From contig NZ_MPVN01000002.1 in the NCBI RefSeq assembly GCF_001955535.1, positions 868,001 through 932,000 on the forward strand: 64,000 nucleotides of DNA, read 5' to 3'. Source of the stretch: Paenibacillus sp. FSL H7-0326. GTDB taxonomy: Bacteria; Bacillota; Bacilli; Paenibacillales; Paenibacillaceae. Position numbers and translations under genes: made by a program. This document shows positions 15,102-23,520 of the stretch, one piece after another (position 1 is the stretch's first letter; every line of letters begins with the position of its first letter). The notes under the pieces were generated by a model. It had not been told where the DNA came from, did no database searches, and was given only the letters and a program-made list of their open reading frames with translations.

Positions 15102-17522
15102 ATGACTACACTTTCATCCCTAAATTTAACCAAACGTCAAGTGAAAAAATTGAAGGAACGAGGTATTTACTCAATTGAACAATTGACAAAAATTAGCGGA
15201 GAGGAATTGGTTGTAAATTATCGATACACTAACAATTCAGTCAGGCAAATATCCCTCGCTCTTCAAGAGATTGGTTTTTCACTAAAGAAATCGGCGATAG
15301 ATGTTGCTAATCTTGTTACGGTAGATGCGCTTATCAAAACGCATTTGTTGCCAAACATAAAGGTCTACAGTTCATTTTTTCTAAATGAAATGTGGGATAC
15401 TTATTTTATTGAATTCAACGGTAAACGTTATATCCATCAAGATAATATCCCTAGGATTAAAGCATGTATTATCGAAAGTTTCCGGTTAAAAAATGAGCTC
15501 GATGCTAAAGGAGAACCGGATTTTCGTGTTGCATATCGCTGGGGAATTGAGCGTTCAAAGTTTAGAGAAGAAATAGAAAGTGGTATTTGGGATGAATTTA
15601 TCATCGGAAAACGCGACGCTGTTCATGGTGGCGAAACCACATATTATTTTAATTCAGAAGCGCTTAATAAATTGGAAGTAAACGATTTACCAACTTTAAC
15701 CCCAAAAATTCCGAACGCTAATTACTCAGTCTTAAAGGAATGGAGATTAAAAGGCTGGATAGTACAACCTGAACGATATAAAGGAACTAGACTATGGGAG
15801 CTGAGCGATTTGAAAAAACAAGTGATTAACGCTAAAAAAATTGCTGAAGAACGTATAGGTCTTCCGGCAAGACTCGATGGGTATGCAATTGAAGAGTTGG
15901 TCGGTCCAAGTATCTCATCAATTATTGAGGTATACCTTGAAGAACGCAGGATCGGTAATCCAATTATCGATCCTTGGTTCGGTAACCGGTATGGAAAAAT
16001 CAATGATTTGGAACAGCATAGACTGCAGCTCCATCGCGCCATTTATAAAATGATTTGTTATGATGCCGAAATCATTGGATACGAAGAGGTGAACCAACGG
16101 AACACGTTTAGACAATTAAATAAGGAGGAGGAAAAAAGGTTCATTGATGCCAGACACAACTTCAGTATTAGAGAAATTGAAAAAAAGCATATTGATGCCG
16201 TACGAAGAGGTATCAAGTCGGATTATGTATGGCATAAGACGGCGTCCATTTTTTTGAAACCTTTTATCCTCTGGCAATTTAAAAACATTGAACTTGAAGT
16301 CGATGAAACGGTGGAAAGGGAACGTTTGATTTTTCTAAATGCGAAAAAGAAAATCAGGAGTGTTATAGAAAAACTTACTTTCGAAAAACCAGAGCCAGAG
16401 TATAAAAGAACAAAGGTTTTTCTTTCGCGTGAGGAAAATATTCTTATTTTTGATTTTTTAAAGAAAGTTAACACTGCGCATGCAACGGCATGGCTTTGTG
16501 GCTCTCTAGCCGGTATTCGACCAGAGGAAATCTCACAACTCAAAATTGAATATTTCAGTAACCCCATAACAGGAGAAAGTTGGCTTGATGATGATGGTTA
16601 TTTAAAACCCGATCCAAGAATTAAAACCTTTTATAATGATGACGGTACAGTTGACGAGAACTATGGTTACGTGAGATTGTTTTTGCCATCGCGTGCAAGC
16701 AAAGATCAAAATGCTCCTTCTGATGAACAACTTGGAACTTTGATTCCGCCCGCACTGGTTAACCAAATTAACAAATATTTAAGAGAGGAAATCTACAGTG
16801 TATGTTCACGAAGAGGTATGGGTTACCTTTTCAGAAGAGTTAATGCACTTCATGTTAGTAGGCTAAAAGGGCACTATAGTTTCATCTACACCCAGCGTGA
16901 GAAGATGACCTTTTTGCCCCCTATAAAAAGGAAGTCACTTATTTTAAAAGATGCTCGTAGGTGCATGAATAATACGATAAATCGCGGGATAGTAAATGTC
17001 CCTGGTATTAATCAAATGATACTATTAAGAGCAGCACAGGTTCAAATGCGGCATAAACAAAACGGCATGATTGGAGCGATCAGTGAAGTTCACTACACAG
17101 AAAAAATTACGGATGCTGAATACGTTGCTGTAATCAGCAATACGATCGAATATCCGTTGAATCGAAAAGAACTAATTAAATGGGAGCTTGAAAAAGGATA
17201 CCGGACACCGGAAGAAATTCCAGATGATTTAAAATCGGAGATATTTGTTACTAACGCTGTTACTGCGTCGTCTGTGAAGCAAGGAATCGAAGTAGCACAA
17301 GTGGTGGTACCGGAACAAGCAATAATATTACAAAACCTTTATCAAGACCTGAATGATGAGTTCAATCGTCTCAATGGTATTTTACTGTTACCGACCAGGA
17401 AACGTAAACAGTCACTTGCAGAGCTTAATATGACTGCGGATGTACTCTACGAGAAGATGTACGAGTTAGAAAACAAAATGAACGTTATTAAACGTGAAAT
17501 TAGTCAGAATAGAGGAGCTTAA
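15102..17522 (+). CDS. Long tyrosine recombinase-like protein (806 residues)
   Basis: The C-terminal half has the tyrosine recombinase catalytic pattern: GSLAGIRPEEISQLK (box I Arg about 473), a beta-hairpin with Lys (PSRASKDQN), KDARRCMNN (box II Arg 619 or 620, with Lys where His is usual), QMRHKQNG (His about 651) and SEVHYTEK (nucleophile Tyr about 665). This is close to the R-K-H-R-H-Y set, with wider spacing than phage integrases. The N-terminus (LTKRQVKKLKERGIYSIEQL) looks like a helix-hairpin-helix, and about 400 residues of unknown fold precede the catalytic part. A coiled coil closes the protein. It overlaps the next gene by one base (TAATG). At 806 residues it is about twice the usual integrase length. 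It could be an integrase of a nested element. Confidence 0.75.
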   Translation: MTTLSSLNLTKRQVKKLKERGIYSIEQLTKISGEELVVNYRYTNNSVRQISLALQEIGFSLKKSAIDVANLVTVDALIKTHLLPNIKVYSSFFLNEMWDTYFIEFNGKRYIHQDNIPRIKACIIESFRLKNELDAKGEPDFRVAYRWGIERSKFREEIESGIWDEFIIGKRDAVHGGETTYYFNSEALNKLEVNDLPTLTPKIPNANYSVLKEWRLKGWIVQPERYKGTRLWELSDLKKQVINAKKIAEERIGLPARLDGYAIEELVGPSISSIIEVYLEERRIGNPIIDPWFGNRYGKINDLEQHRLQLHRAIYKMICYDAEIIGYEEVNQRNTFRQLNKEEEKRFIDARHNFSIREIEKKHIDAVRRGIKSDYVWHKTASIFLKPFILWQFKNIELEVDETVERERLIFLNAKKKIRSVIEKLTFEKPEPEYKRTKVFLSREENILIFDFLKKVNTAHATAWLCGSLAGIRPEEISQLKIEYFSNPITGESWLDDDGYLKPDPRIKTFYNDDGTVDENYGYVRLFLPSRASKDQNAPSDEQLGTLIPPALVNQINKYLREEIYSVCSRRGMGYLFRRVNALHVSRLKGHYSFIYTQREKMTFLPPIKRKSLILKDARRCMNNTINRGIVNVPGINQMILLRAAQVQMRHKQNGMIGAISEVHYTEKITDAEYVAVISNTIEYPLNRKELIKWELEKGYRTPEEIPDDLKSEIFVTNAVTASSVKQGIEVAQVVVPEQAIILQNLYQDLNDEFNRLNGILLLPTRKRKQSLAELNMTADVLYEKMYELENKMNVIKREISQNRGA

Positions 17523-18001
17523 TGAAGATACCACTTTCCACATTAGCGGATGAAACGGTTTTGAATGTTGATCTGGTAGCAGAAATATTGGATGTTGCAC
17601 CAAAGACTGTTCGTAAATGGTTTAGAGAAAACAAATTGCCCTCCTGCAATCCAGGGGGGCATCACCGTGTAAAAGCAAAGGATTTAAAAAAATTTCTTAT
17701 TAATAAGCCGAAAAGAACAAGAGTATCTTCTTATAGTAAGTCGGAATTGCCTTTATCTTACAAAGATTGGGCTGGAAAATCCGCACTTACAGGTGAATCA
17801 TTAGGAACAAATGTTTTTGATGGCATTTTAGATTTCAAGTTTTATAAAACAAGTGAAATCGCAAGAATACTTGGGGTTTCTACCGCAACAGTAAGATTGT
17901 ATGTGAGTCAGGGAAAGCTCAAATCATTGAATTCCGCCGGACATCACATAGTTCAAGGAAAAGATTTGAAGCAATTTATGTATCAACGATTAAGAGTTTA
18001 A
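17522..18001 (+). CDS. Tandem excisionase/MerR-type HTH protein
   Basis: A 159-residue protein with two copies of the same HTH unit: VAEILDVAPKTVRKWFREN with PGGHHRVKAKDLKKF, and SEIARILGVSTATVRLYVSQ with SAGHHIVQGKDLKQF. The repeated 'GHH.V..KDLK.F' wing shows an internal duplication. The start codon shares a base with the stop of the tyrosine recombinase, and GAGGAG lies just upstream, so the two are co-translated. A two-headed HTH could bind two half-sites at once and steer recombination or repress the operon (inference). Confidence 0.8.
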   Translation: MKIPLSTLADETVLNVDLVAEILDVAPKTVRKWFRENKLPSCNPGGHHRVKAKDLKKFLINKPKRTRVSSYSKSELPLSYKDWAGKSALTGESLGTNVFDGILDFKFYKTSEIARILGVSTATVRLYVSQGKLKSLNSAGHHIVQGKDLKQFMYQRLRV

Positions 18002-18129
18002 TTTCAGCTATAAAAGGGTCCTGTTTTCTTGATAATTCTTGTTGCTGAATGCTGAATTGATCAATTATTTTAGAACAAAAGTTCCCATTCCATGGTATGA
18101 TATACCCAGAAAAACAAAGGGGGATTTAT

Positions 18130-18918
18130 GTGAGTGTACAATCATACCTTGAAAGTTTAGCAACCCAATTAATCATCCGTGATGAGGAAAAGGCAAGGAT
18201 CAATACTTCCGTCAGCACTATTAGATCCCGAATTGCTTCCTATTTTGGCGACAACATTACGGACCACTTTGCATTTGGATCGTACACCAGGGGAACGATG
18301 CTTACTCGGAGCGCAGACATGTATTCTGATGTCGATTACATGGTCATCTTTAAAAACCCGAACAACCTGAAGCCACAAACGCTGTTAAATCATCTCCGTT
18401 CATTCGCCGAATCCTATTATGGGCGTTCCCAAATTAAACAATCCCACCCTACTATGGTACTAGAGCTCCAACACATCAAGTTTGAGCTTGTACCAGCACA
18501 GAAGGATTGGTTCGGTAATATTTCAATCCCATCTCCAAGCTCAAGCTACAATGAATGGATGAGTACGTCCCCTAATGCGTTTAACAAGAAACTAACGGAC
18601 AAAAATACCGTGCACGGTAATCACATCAAGCCGCTGATTCGGCTGATGAAATACTGGAATTGCAAAAACAATTATCATCTGTCTTCCTACGAGCTAGAAA
18701 ACGCCATTACAGATCTCTGGTTTTTTGGTACTAAGAACTTAAAAGATTATATGTACGCTGGTGTTGATGCCCTTTCCTACAGCTGGTTGTCCTCGCAAGA
18801 CCGAAAAGACCGTGTTGATCGTGCCAAACGGATTGTGGCTGAAGCGAAACGACTCGAAGCCGCGGGATATCCGGCTTCTGCGGAAATTGAAATCAAAAAA
18901 TTGTTCCCCCCACTTTAA
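18130..18918 (+). CDS. CD-NTase, cyclic oligonucleotide synthase of a CBASS system
   Basis: A 262-residue nucleotidyltransferase of the SMODS/CD-NTase family, which makes a cyclic nucleotide signal when phage is sensed. Seen: the start VQSYLESLATQLIIRDEEK typical of the family, FGSYTRGTML (nucleotide-binding GS at residues 50-51), the metal pair SDVDYMVIF (Asp67, Asp69) and a third acidic position at Glu119 in IKFELVPAQ, where Asp is more common. The GTG at 18130 is preferred over the ATG 33 bases earlier because GGGGG is six bases upstream. The effector follows after nine bases. No Cap2/Cap3 or HORMA/TRIP13 genes are present, so it is a two-gene (type I-like) CBASS. Confidence 0.9.
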   Translation: MSVQSYLESLATQLIIRDEEKARINTSVSTIRSRIASYFGDNITDHFAFGSYTRGTMLTRSADMYSDVDYMVIFKNPNNLKPQTLLNHLRSFAESYYGRSQIKQSHPTMVLELQHIKFELVPAQKDWFGNISIPSPSSSYNEWMSTSPNAFNKKLTDKNTVHGNHIKPLIRLMKYWNCKNNYHLSSYELENAITDLWFFGTKNLKDYMYAGVDALSYSWLSSQDRKDRVDRAKRIVAEAKRLEAAGYPASAEIEIKKLFPPL

Positions 18919-18927
18919 GGAGGCAAT

Positions 18928-19698
18928 ATGAGCACACAGCGCGTCGATACCGTCGAAAAGTACTTCAAGCCACTGCTGACGTCGGACAAGCTCAGCAATT
19001 GGCTTCTATACACTTCAATTGTCTTATCCTTTGTACTATTATATGTAGGCGAATCTGCTACCCTAAAGTCGATATTAAACGTGTTCTTTATCGTGGTCAC
19101 ACTGCTTTATTTTGCTGCATCGAACGTTACAAGTCTATACTTGGCTCGAAGAGCCCAAAATAAACGAATGACACACCTCATATCTAATTCATTTGGCGTA
19201 TCGCTCGATGATGAAGAAACGAACCTGTATTACAATAATACGCAAAATCCGTCTGTAACGAGACTTGGTATCAACGTATTTGAGAATTCGCTATTTTCCA
19301 AAACGACCGCCTCCAGGATGGTCGTAGGTGAGCGAATTAAGATCGCCGTGTACATCGTTCTTTCAGTCGTCTTAATAATTAACCGCAATACGTCCCTCGA
19401 ACTGCTTGCTATCATTGCCCAGACGCTTCTGACGACAACGATTCTGACAAATTTGATCAAGCTCGAAATCATAAGGCATGGATTTGAAACGATCTATGAT
19501 GCATGCCGAACGCTATTTTTAAATCGGTCAGTTAATGCTAATGCGGAGTTATTTACGGGGCAAGTTCTGGACATTGTAATGAAATATGAAATCCTAAAGG
19601 CTAGCATGGGTATAAACCTTTCCTCTGGGATATTCCACAAGATTAATGCGGAGACGACAATCGAATGGGAAAAAGTCAAAAGAAAGCTAGAAATATAA
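18928..19698 (+). CDS. S-4TM pore-forming effector of CBASS
   Basis: A 256-residue membrane protein with hydrophobic segments at about 25-45, 50-75, 140-155 and 160-185, the layout of the S-4TM family of predicted pore-forming effectors linked to CD-NTases. In this model the cyclic nucleotide made by the upstream enzyme opens the pore and kills the infected cell. The NLYYNN-like stretch between the helix pairs and a conserved-looking C-terminal cytosolic domain fit the family. AAGGAGG sits immediately upstream and the genes form one transcription unit that ends at a terminator. Alternative: an unrelated four-helix protein, which the gene pairing makes unlikely. Confidence 0.85.
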   Translation: MSTQRVDTVEKYFKPLLTSDKLSNWLLYTSIVLSFVLLYVGESATLKSILNVFFIVVTLLYFAASNVTSLYLARRAQNKRMTHLISNSFGVSLDDEETNLYYNNTQNPSVTRLGINVFENSLFSKTTASRMVVGERIKIAVYIVLSVVLIINRNTSLELLAIIAQTLLTTTILTNLIKLEIIRHGFETIYDACRTLFLNRSVNANAELFTGQVLDIVMKYEILKASMGINLSSGIFHKINAETTIEWEKVKRKLEI

Positions 19699-19701
19699 AT
19701 T

Positions 19702-19732
19702 AAGGTCTACCAAGAAAATTGGTGGACCTTTT
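19702..19732 (+). terminator. Intrinsic terminator of the CBASS pair
   Basis: AAGGTCTACCAA, a GAAAA-type loop and TTGGTGGACCTT followed by TTTT, three bases after the stop codon. Confidence 0.85.
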
Positions 19733-19771
19733 AACGTAAAAATTACATTCATTCTTTCGGCTTTGTTGTAA

Positions 19772-19882
19772 GTTCAACAGGACAACCTCGAGTTTCGGCA
19801 ATATTGGTTAACTCCAACATTAGCTGGAATAAAAGAGCATTACATCAACCAAAAAGAAAAGGATATTGGCAAACTTTGTTGA
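19772..19882 (+). pseudogene. Possible C-terminal remnant of an unknown gene
   Basis: The frame opens after a TAA, has no start codon and reads VQQDNLEFRQYWLTPTLAGI followed by KEHYINQKEKDIGKLC and a stop. The residue composition looks coding (aromatic-rich and charged), but no family is recognised. It lies between the CBASS terminator and the second MazF-like gene, and may be debris from the insertion of neighbouring modules. Confidence 0.25.
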
Positions 19883-19933
19883 ATTTTAAATTGATTGAAA
19901 TTGAATTATTATCAGGAAGGAAAATCGCAGAAC

Positions 19934-20491
19934 ATGACAGTTCAAAATGATCTAGCCAAAGTGCAACAAATCCTTTTACGGATGCAAAATTATAATTCCA
20001 AAGCACTGTCTACAGAGTTGCTATATTGGATAAAGGATCTTGAATACTTTTATAACACCCTTGTTCCTTCACAAGCACAAACAAAAATTGAATCCGATGG
20101 TTCTTCAAGAAAAGTTAATAACCCTTCAAAAACGTACTATAATATTTCTCCCGCTTCTGCTCGTCCAACTGCAGGTCAAGTGGCGTATTTTAATCTAAGA
20201 AGAGGTTATCCAAAAGAAGTTTATGACGGACATTTCTGCTATATTCTAAAGGATTTTAAAACGAAATACATTGTTATTCCAACCACCTCGGTAAAACCGA
20301 ATTCAGCTCCTATGAATCCTACTTTTGAAATTGACATCACAATAAAAGATTTCATAAATACTGATCCCACTAGACTACAGGTAAGCGATATTAGATCTGT
20401 TGATATTCAGAGAATAAACATTAGGAAAAATGTTTATAATGTTGCTGACGATGTAGCTACTTTGAATAATAAAATATATGCTTTGCTTTAG
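19934..20491 (+). CDS. PemK/MazF-like protein with N-terminal extension
   Basis: A 185-residue protein. The C-terminal half (ARPTAGQVAYFNLRRGYPKE, then GHFCYILKDF, KYIVIPTTSV, and VSDIRSVDIQRI) follows the PemK/MazF barrel pattern. The first 75 residues are helical and carry no known motif. The layout (helical N-terminus plus MazF-like domain) is the same as in the gene at 9418, although the sequences differ. The ATG at 19934 has GGAAGGA 12 bases upstream; an in-frame TTG at 19895 is less likely. No antitoxin gene is adjacent. It is probably a toxin-like protein of the defence island (inference). Confidence 0.62.
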   Translation: MTVQNDLAKVQQILLRMQNYNSKALSTELLYWIKDLEYFYNTLVPSQAQTKIESDGSSRKVNNPSKTYYNISPASARPTAGQVAYFNLRRGYPKEVYDGHFCYILKDFKTKYIVIPTTSVKPNSAPMNPTFEIDITIKDFINTDPTRLQVSDIRSVDIQRINIRKNVYNVADDVATLNNKIYALL

Positions 20492-20532
20492 TATTGACAA
20501 TTTACTAGTTTTGGATTATTATTATGATAAGT

Positions 20533-20679
20533 AAAAAAGCCCTTTGATGGGTAGCCGTTAAAAGTAATATATCTGTTCACAAAGAAGGGTTACTATTAGC
20601 CCTTCTTTGTTTTTGTTTTAGCATAAAGAGTGAATAAGTACATATAATAAAAGTGTACAAAAAGCCCTTCGATGGGTAG
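20533..20679 (+). repeat. 21-22 bp direct repeat, two copies
   Basis: AAAAAGCCCTTTGATGGGTAG at 20534-20554 and AAAAAGCCCTTCGATGGGTAG at 20659-20679 differ at one base. The copies flank a strong hairpin. No gene lies between them. Confidence 0.6.
20579..20616 (+). terminator. Strong intrinsic terminator
   Basis: ACAAAGAAGGG and CCCTTCTTTGT (11 bp perfect) with a T run after, downstream of the PemK/MazF-like gene. Confidence 0.8.
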
Positions 20680-20687
20680 GTGTACCT

Positions 20688-20716
20688 AGGCTTCCCTTTA
20701 GGGGGAGCCTTTTTAA
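20688..20716 (+). terminator. Second intrinsic terminator
   Basis: AGGCTTCCC, a TTTA loop and GGGGGAGCCT followed by TTTTT. The stretch from here to 21220 holds no gene that I can support, only short fragments without starts. Confidence 0.7.
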
Positions 20717-21222
20717 TATTTGAAAAGAAATTTTCAAACCGAGTAAAGTTGAAAACGCAGATAAAACTCCTAGGAAAGTGAAAAATGTGTAGAACAACTT
20801 CAATGCATTTACCTAAGTGTCCACTTTGCAAACTTAACCTTAGGTTTGAATCTTGTCAGTAAGCTCTCAGGGAGAATCGAATGGACTTCTTCGAAATTTG
20901 AGTTCATTCGCTATTTAATTCTCCTCTCCTCCCTTTACATTTCCTTCTCTACTTAGGCAGTGATATAAGGTGGCACATTAAATATTGCTCAGTTGCAATA
21001 AAAATCAGTAGCTTTAATTTCAACAGCTACGGCTTATACGGTTGGGAATAATCTAATAGAAATTTGACATTCGTTCCAGTATCATCTTCTTCTCTAGAGC
21101 TTCCATGGTTTCCTCAAAATGTTCCTACTGAAGGCAGATAATGTTTCTTTTTAAACCCGATCTTTTTTCTGGACTCACATGCCGTACATTATCCGGCTGA
21201 TACTAATTATTTTCACAAGAAA

Positions 21223-21273
21223 GAGCAATATGGCGATACGAAGCCTCCCAGTCTTTTGGTATCGCCATATTGC
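21223..21273 (-). terminator. Long stem-loop after the PIN/2TM gene
   Basis: A 16 bp perfect inverted repeat, AGCAATATGGCGATAC (21223-21238) and GTATCGCCATATTGCT (21258-21273), 15 bases past the stop codon of the gene at 21289. Confidence 0.8.
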
Positions 21274-21288
21274 TTTTTACATAGATTG

Positions 21289-23217
21289 TTATTGTAAATC
21301 CACTAGAGAGGAAAGCTTGTTTTTAATTATATTCACGATTAAAGATTCTAATTTTTTGAATGGTTGCAATAAACTAAGTCCCATATATCCAGCCACAGGG
21401 AAAAATGAGATAAATAAAATAACTACTGGTATATGTATCCAAATTGGAATAGTGAAGTTAAGCATATAATAGGCAAATGTTTGTCCTACAAGCAAAGTTA
21501 GAACAATTAACGACTTGATAGTCATAACGATTCTTCGCCCCCACATAGAAGAGACATTATTGATCCGATCATTCCTTATTTCAGATGCAGAGGCTACCTC
21601 TTTGATATAAGATTCATATTGAGCTTGAATTTCATCTTTTTCACGTTGAGTTTCTTCTGTGATGTTTTGCTGATCTTTAATTAATTCAGCTTTTGATGCT
21701 GCTAAAATTTCTTCAATTGTTCCAATTGTGATTGCATTTTCATCACCGCTCGTAATCTCCATCATCAAAGAGCGAGCTTCTTGTGAAAATCTTAGGATAT
21801 AGTAATCATCACTTGTAATTGCACCCTTGTTTTTTATCTCTTCAATTTTTTCAAAATATCGTTTCCAAAGATAGTCAGGTGTTGCTGTTGAAGCAACACA
21901 ATCTGCTATAATTCGTTTTCTCGTCAACGTAGGAGAAGCCGTTGGATTTTTAAGCCAAAGTAAATTTGTCAAGATATAAGCAGGTAAAACAGGCGGAATA
22001 ATTCTATTATTGTCTGACTCTCTAAAAAAGTATCGTTTGGTTACCTCTGCCAAACTATGATTAGTGGTTATAAATAGAGCTTGACAATTCTCGATATAAA
22101 TGGAAGATCGTGTTTTTCTGAGGCGCATTATCGCAGATATGGAAGTAACGTCTCGTTCCAATGCCTGTTCTTTTGTATATCGTATGGATTCACGTAGTGT
22201 TTCACTTAGACCGCGTTCATCAATGTTAAATTCATCAATATAAGAAGGTTTTTCAAAAACTCTAATTTTTAACTTTTGTTCTATTTCATTTTCAACACCA
22301 TAAATGAGCCTGTCTATATCTGTTGCTGTATATTTGTTAGCTAGAAAGTATTCCATGGTTCCGTGGTTATCAACTAGGTTACCTGTTCTTAATCTATATT
22401 GGCATCCCTCTAAAACACCAATAATTTCATTTATGGTATGCTTAAAGCATCTTAACACTGCATTTGAATCTTTTAACAAAGTTATTAATTCAAGGCAAGG
22501 TGCTTGACGAGCTTCGCCAGCGTATCCTAATGCATATATCAAAAACGTTGTGTCAAAATAAATTTGAGTATTATTTTGAAACTTCATCCCAGTGTGTCCG
22601 GGATCCGTATAGTATATAGCATTAGCTAGCATGTCGCCTTTGACTATTGATTCAAAATAACGATATTCAATTGATTCAGTATCAAGACTTTTTATATACT
22701 GCCCAATTATATAGGCTGGATTCCCTTTAGTGTCTTTGAAATCAATTTCGCTGGTTTTCGGTTTCTCAATATTTAATAAAAGAAGGTTATTTCTCTTCAA
22801 ATATTGTTCAAAGGCATTCTCAGCATCGTCTTTCGTCCAAGCAATATTTGGATATTTTTGAGAGAATTCTACTAATTGTTTGATTAGTTTTTCGTGTTGT
22901 TCAAGTATTGCTTCTTGTTTTGATACAAAATTCAATGATTCCAGAACTTCTCTATTTGGTATGAATTTCCTTTCCGTGTATTTAATATATCTTTTTGAAG
23001 TGAGCCTTCTTCTAAGAATAGTATCAATTACATTAATGGGAATTTTAATACCAAACTGTATATGAAGATCATTTTGAACTTGATTCACTGAAATATACTG
23101 ACTAGATGATCTTCTTATACATTCTGCAATCATGGGAACAAAATTATCATAATAATCTTTGTTCTCTTGGTCATTTACCATCAAAATAGCATAATTTATT
23201 GCAGCAGAAATATTCAA
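21289..23217 (-). CDS. PIN-like nuclease with C-terminal membrane anchor, candidate defence effector
   Basis: A 642-residue protein. The N-terminal 100 residues look like a winged-helix domain (VNQVQNDLHIQFGIKIP). The centre has a PIN-like set of acidic residues: IYFDTTFLIYAL (Asp222), HTINEIIGVLEG (Glu264), LERDVTSISAI (Asp356) and ALFITTNHSLAEV (Asn396), the order and spacing of a PIN nuclease with an insertion. After a helical linker (500-550), two membrane helices (about 562-585 and 590-613) anchor it, leaving most of the protein in the cytoplasm. TTG start with GGGGGA upstream. It sits directly beside the type I restriction genes but has its own terminator. No known family is recalled. 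A nuclease held at the membrane suggests abortive defence (inference). Confidence 0.6.
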   Translation of the reverse strand: MNISAAINYAILMVNDQENKDYYDNFVPMIAECIRRSSSQYISVNQVQNDLHIQFGIKIPINVIDTILRRRLTSKRYIKYTERKFIPNREVLESLNFVSKQEAILEQHEKLIKQLVEFSQKYPNIAWTKDDAENAFEQYLKRNNLLLLNIEKPKTSEIDFKDTKGNPAYIIGQYIKSLDTESIEYRYFESIVKGDMLANAIYYTDPGHTGMKFQNNTQIYFDTTFLIYALGYAGEARQAPCLELITLLKDSNAVLRCFKHTINEIIGVLEGCQYRLRTGNLVDNHGTMEYFLANKYTATDIDRLIYGVENEIEQKLKIRVFEKPSYIDEFNIDERGLSETLRESIRYTKEQALERDVTSISAIMRLRKTRSSIYIENCQALFITTNHSLAEVTKRYFFRESDNNRIIPPVLPAYILTNLLWLKNPTASPTLTRKRIIADCVASTATPDYLWKRYFEKIEEIKNKGAITSDDYYILRFSQEARSLMMEITSGDENAITIGTIEEILAASKAELIKDQQNITEETQREKDEIQAQYESYIKEVASASEIRNDRINNVSSMWGRRIVMTIKSLIVLTLLVGQTFAYYMLNFTIPIWIHIPVVILFISFFPVAGYMGLSLLQPFKKLESLIVNIIKNKLSSLVDLQ

Positions 23218-23482
23218 GATGACTTCCCCCGTCTAAAATTTGTAACAAATAATTCCATACTAAGTATATAGGTAACTTAGCTTATATTCAATTGGAGTTT
23301 AGTATAAAATAACCAAGAATCGTTTACCGACCTAAGACCTTGTTCATAATAGTGGGTTTGATTAAATCGGACAAACCACTAAAATTTCACCGAGGTATGT
23401 CGTTCTATAATCTGATTTAAGAAATGGGTTACCTTTTTCAACACGAAGCCGTCACCTTTATTGAATGGATTATAAGCAAAAC

Positions 23483-23520
23483 AAAAATAGCTGCCATAAT
23501 CCAGCAGCTATTTCATTTTT
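23483..23520 (-). terminator. Intrinsic terminator of hsdR
   Basis: AAATAGCTGC and GCAGCTATTT pair and are followed on the minus strand by TTTTTGTTTT. The 23218-23482 stretch has no gene that I can support. Confidence 0.8.

Noticed and set aside
20577..20831. 84-codon minus-strand frame
   Set aside because: It is built from terminators and repeats, with no ribosome site or family resemblance.
21050..21130. Short minus-strand frame ending MILERMSNFY
   Set aside because: It may be a C-terminal scrap of an old gene, but it has only 17-23 codons and no recognised family.
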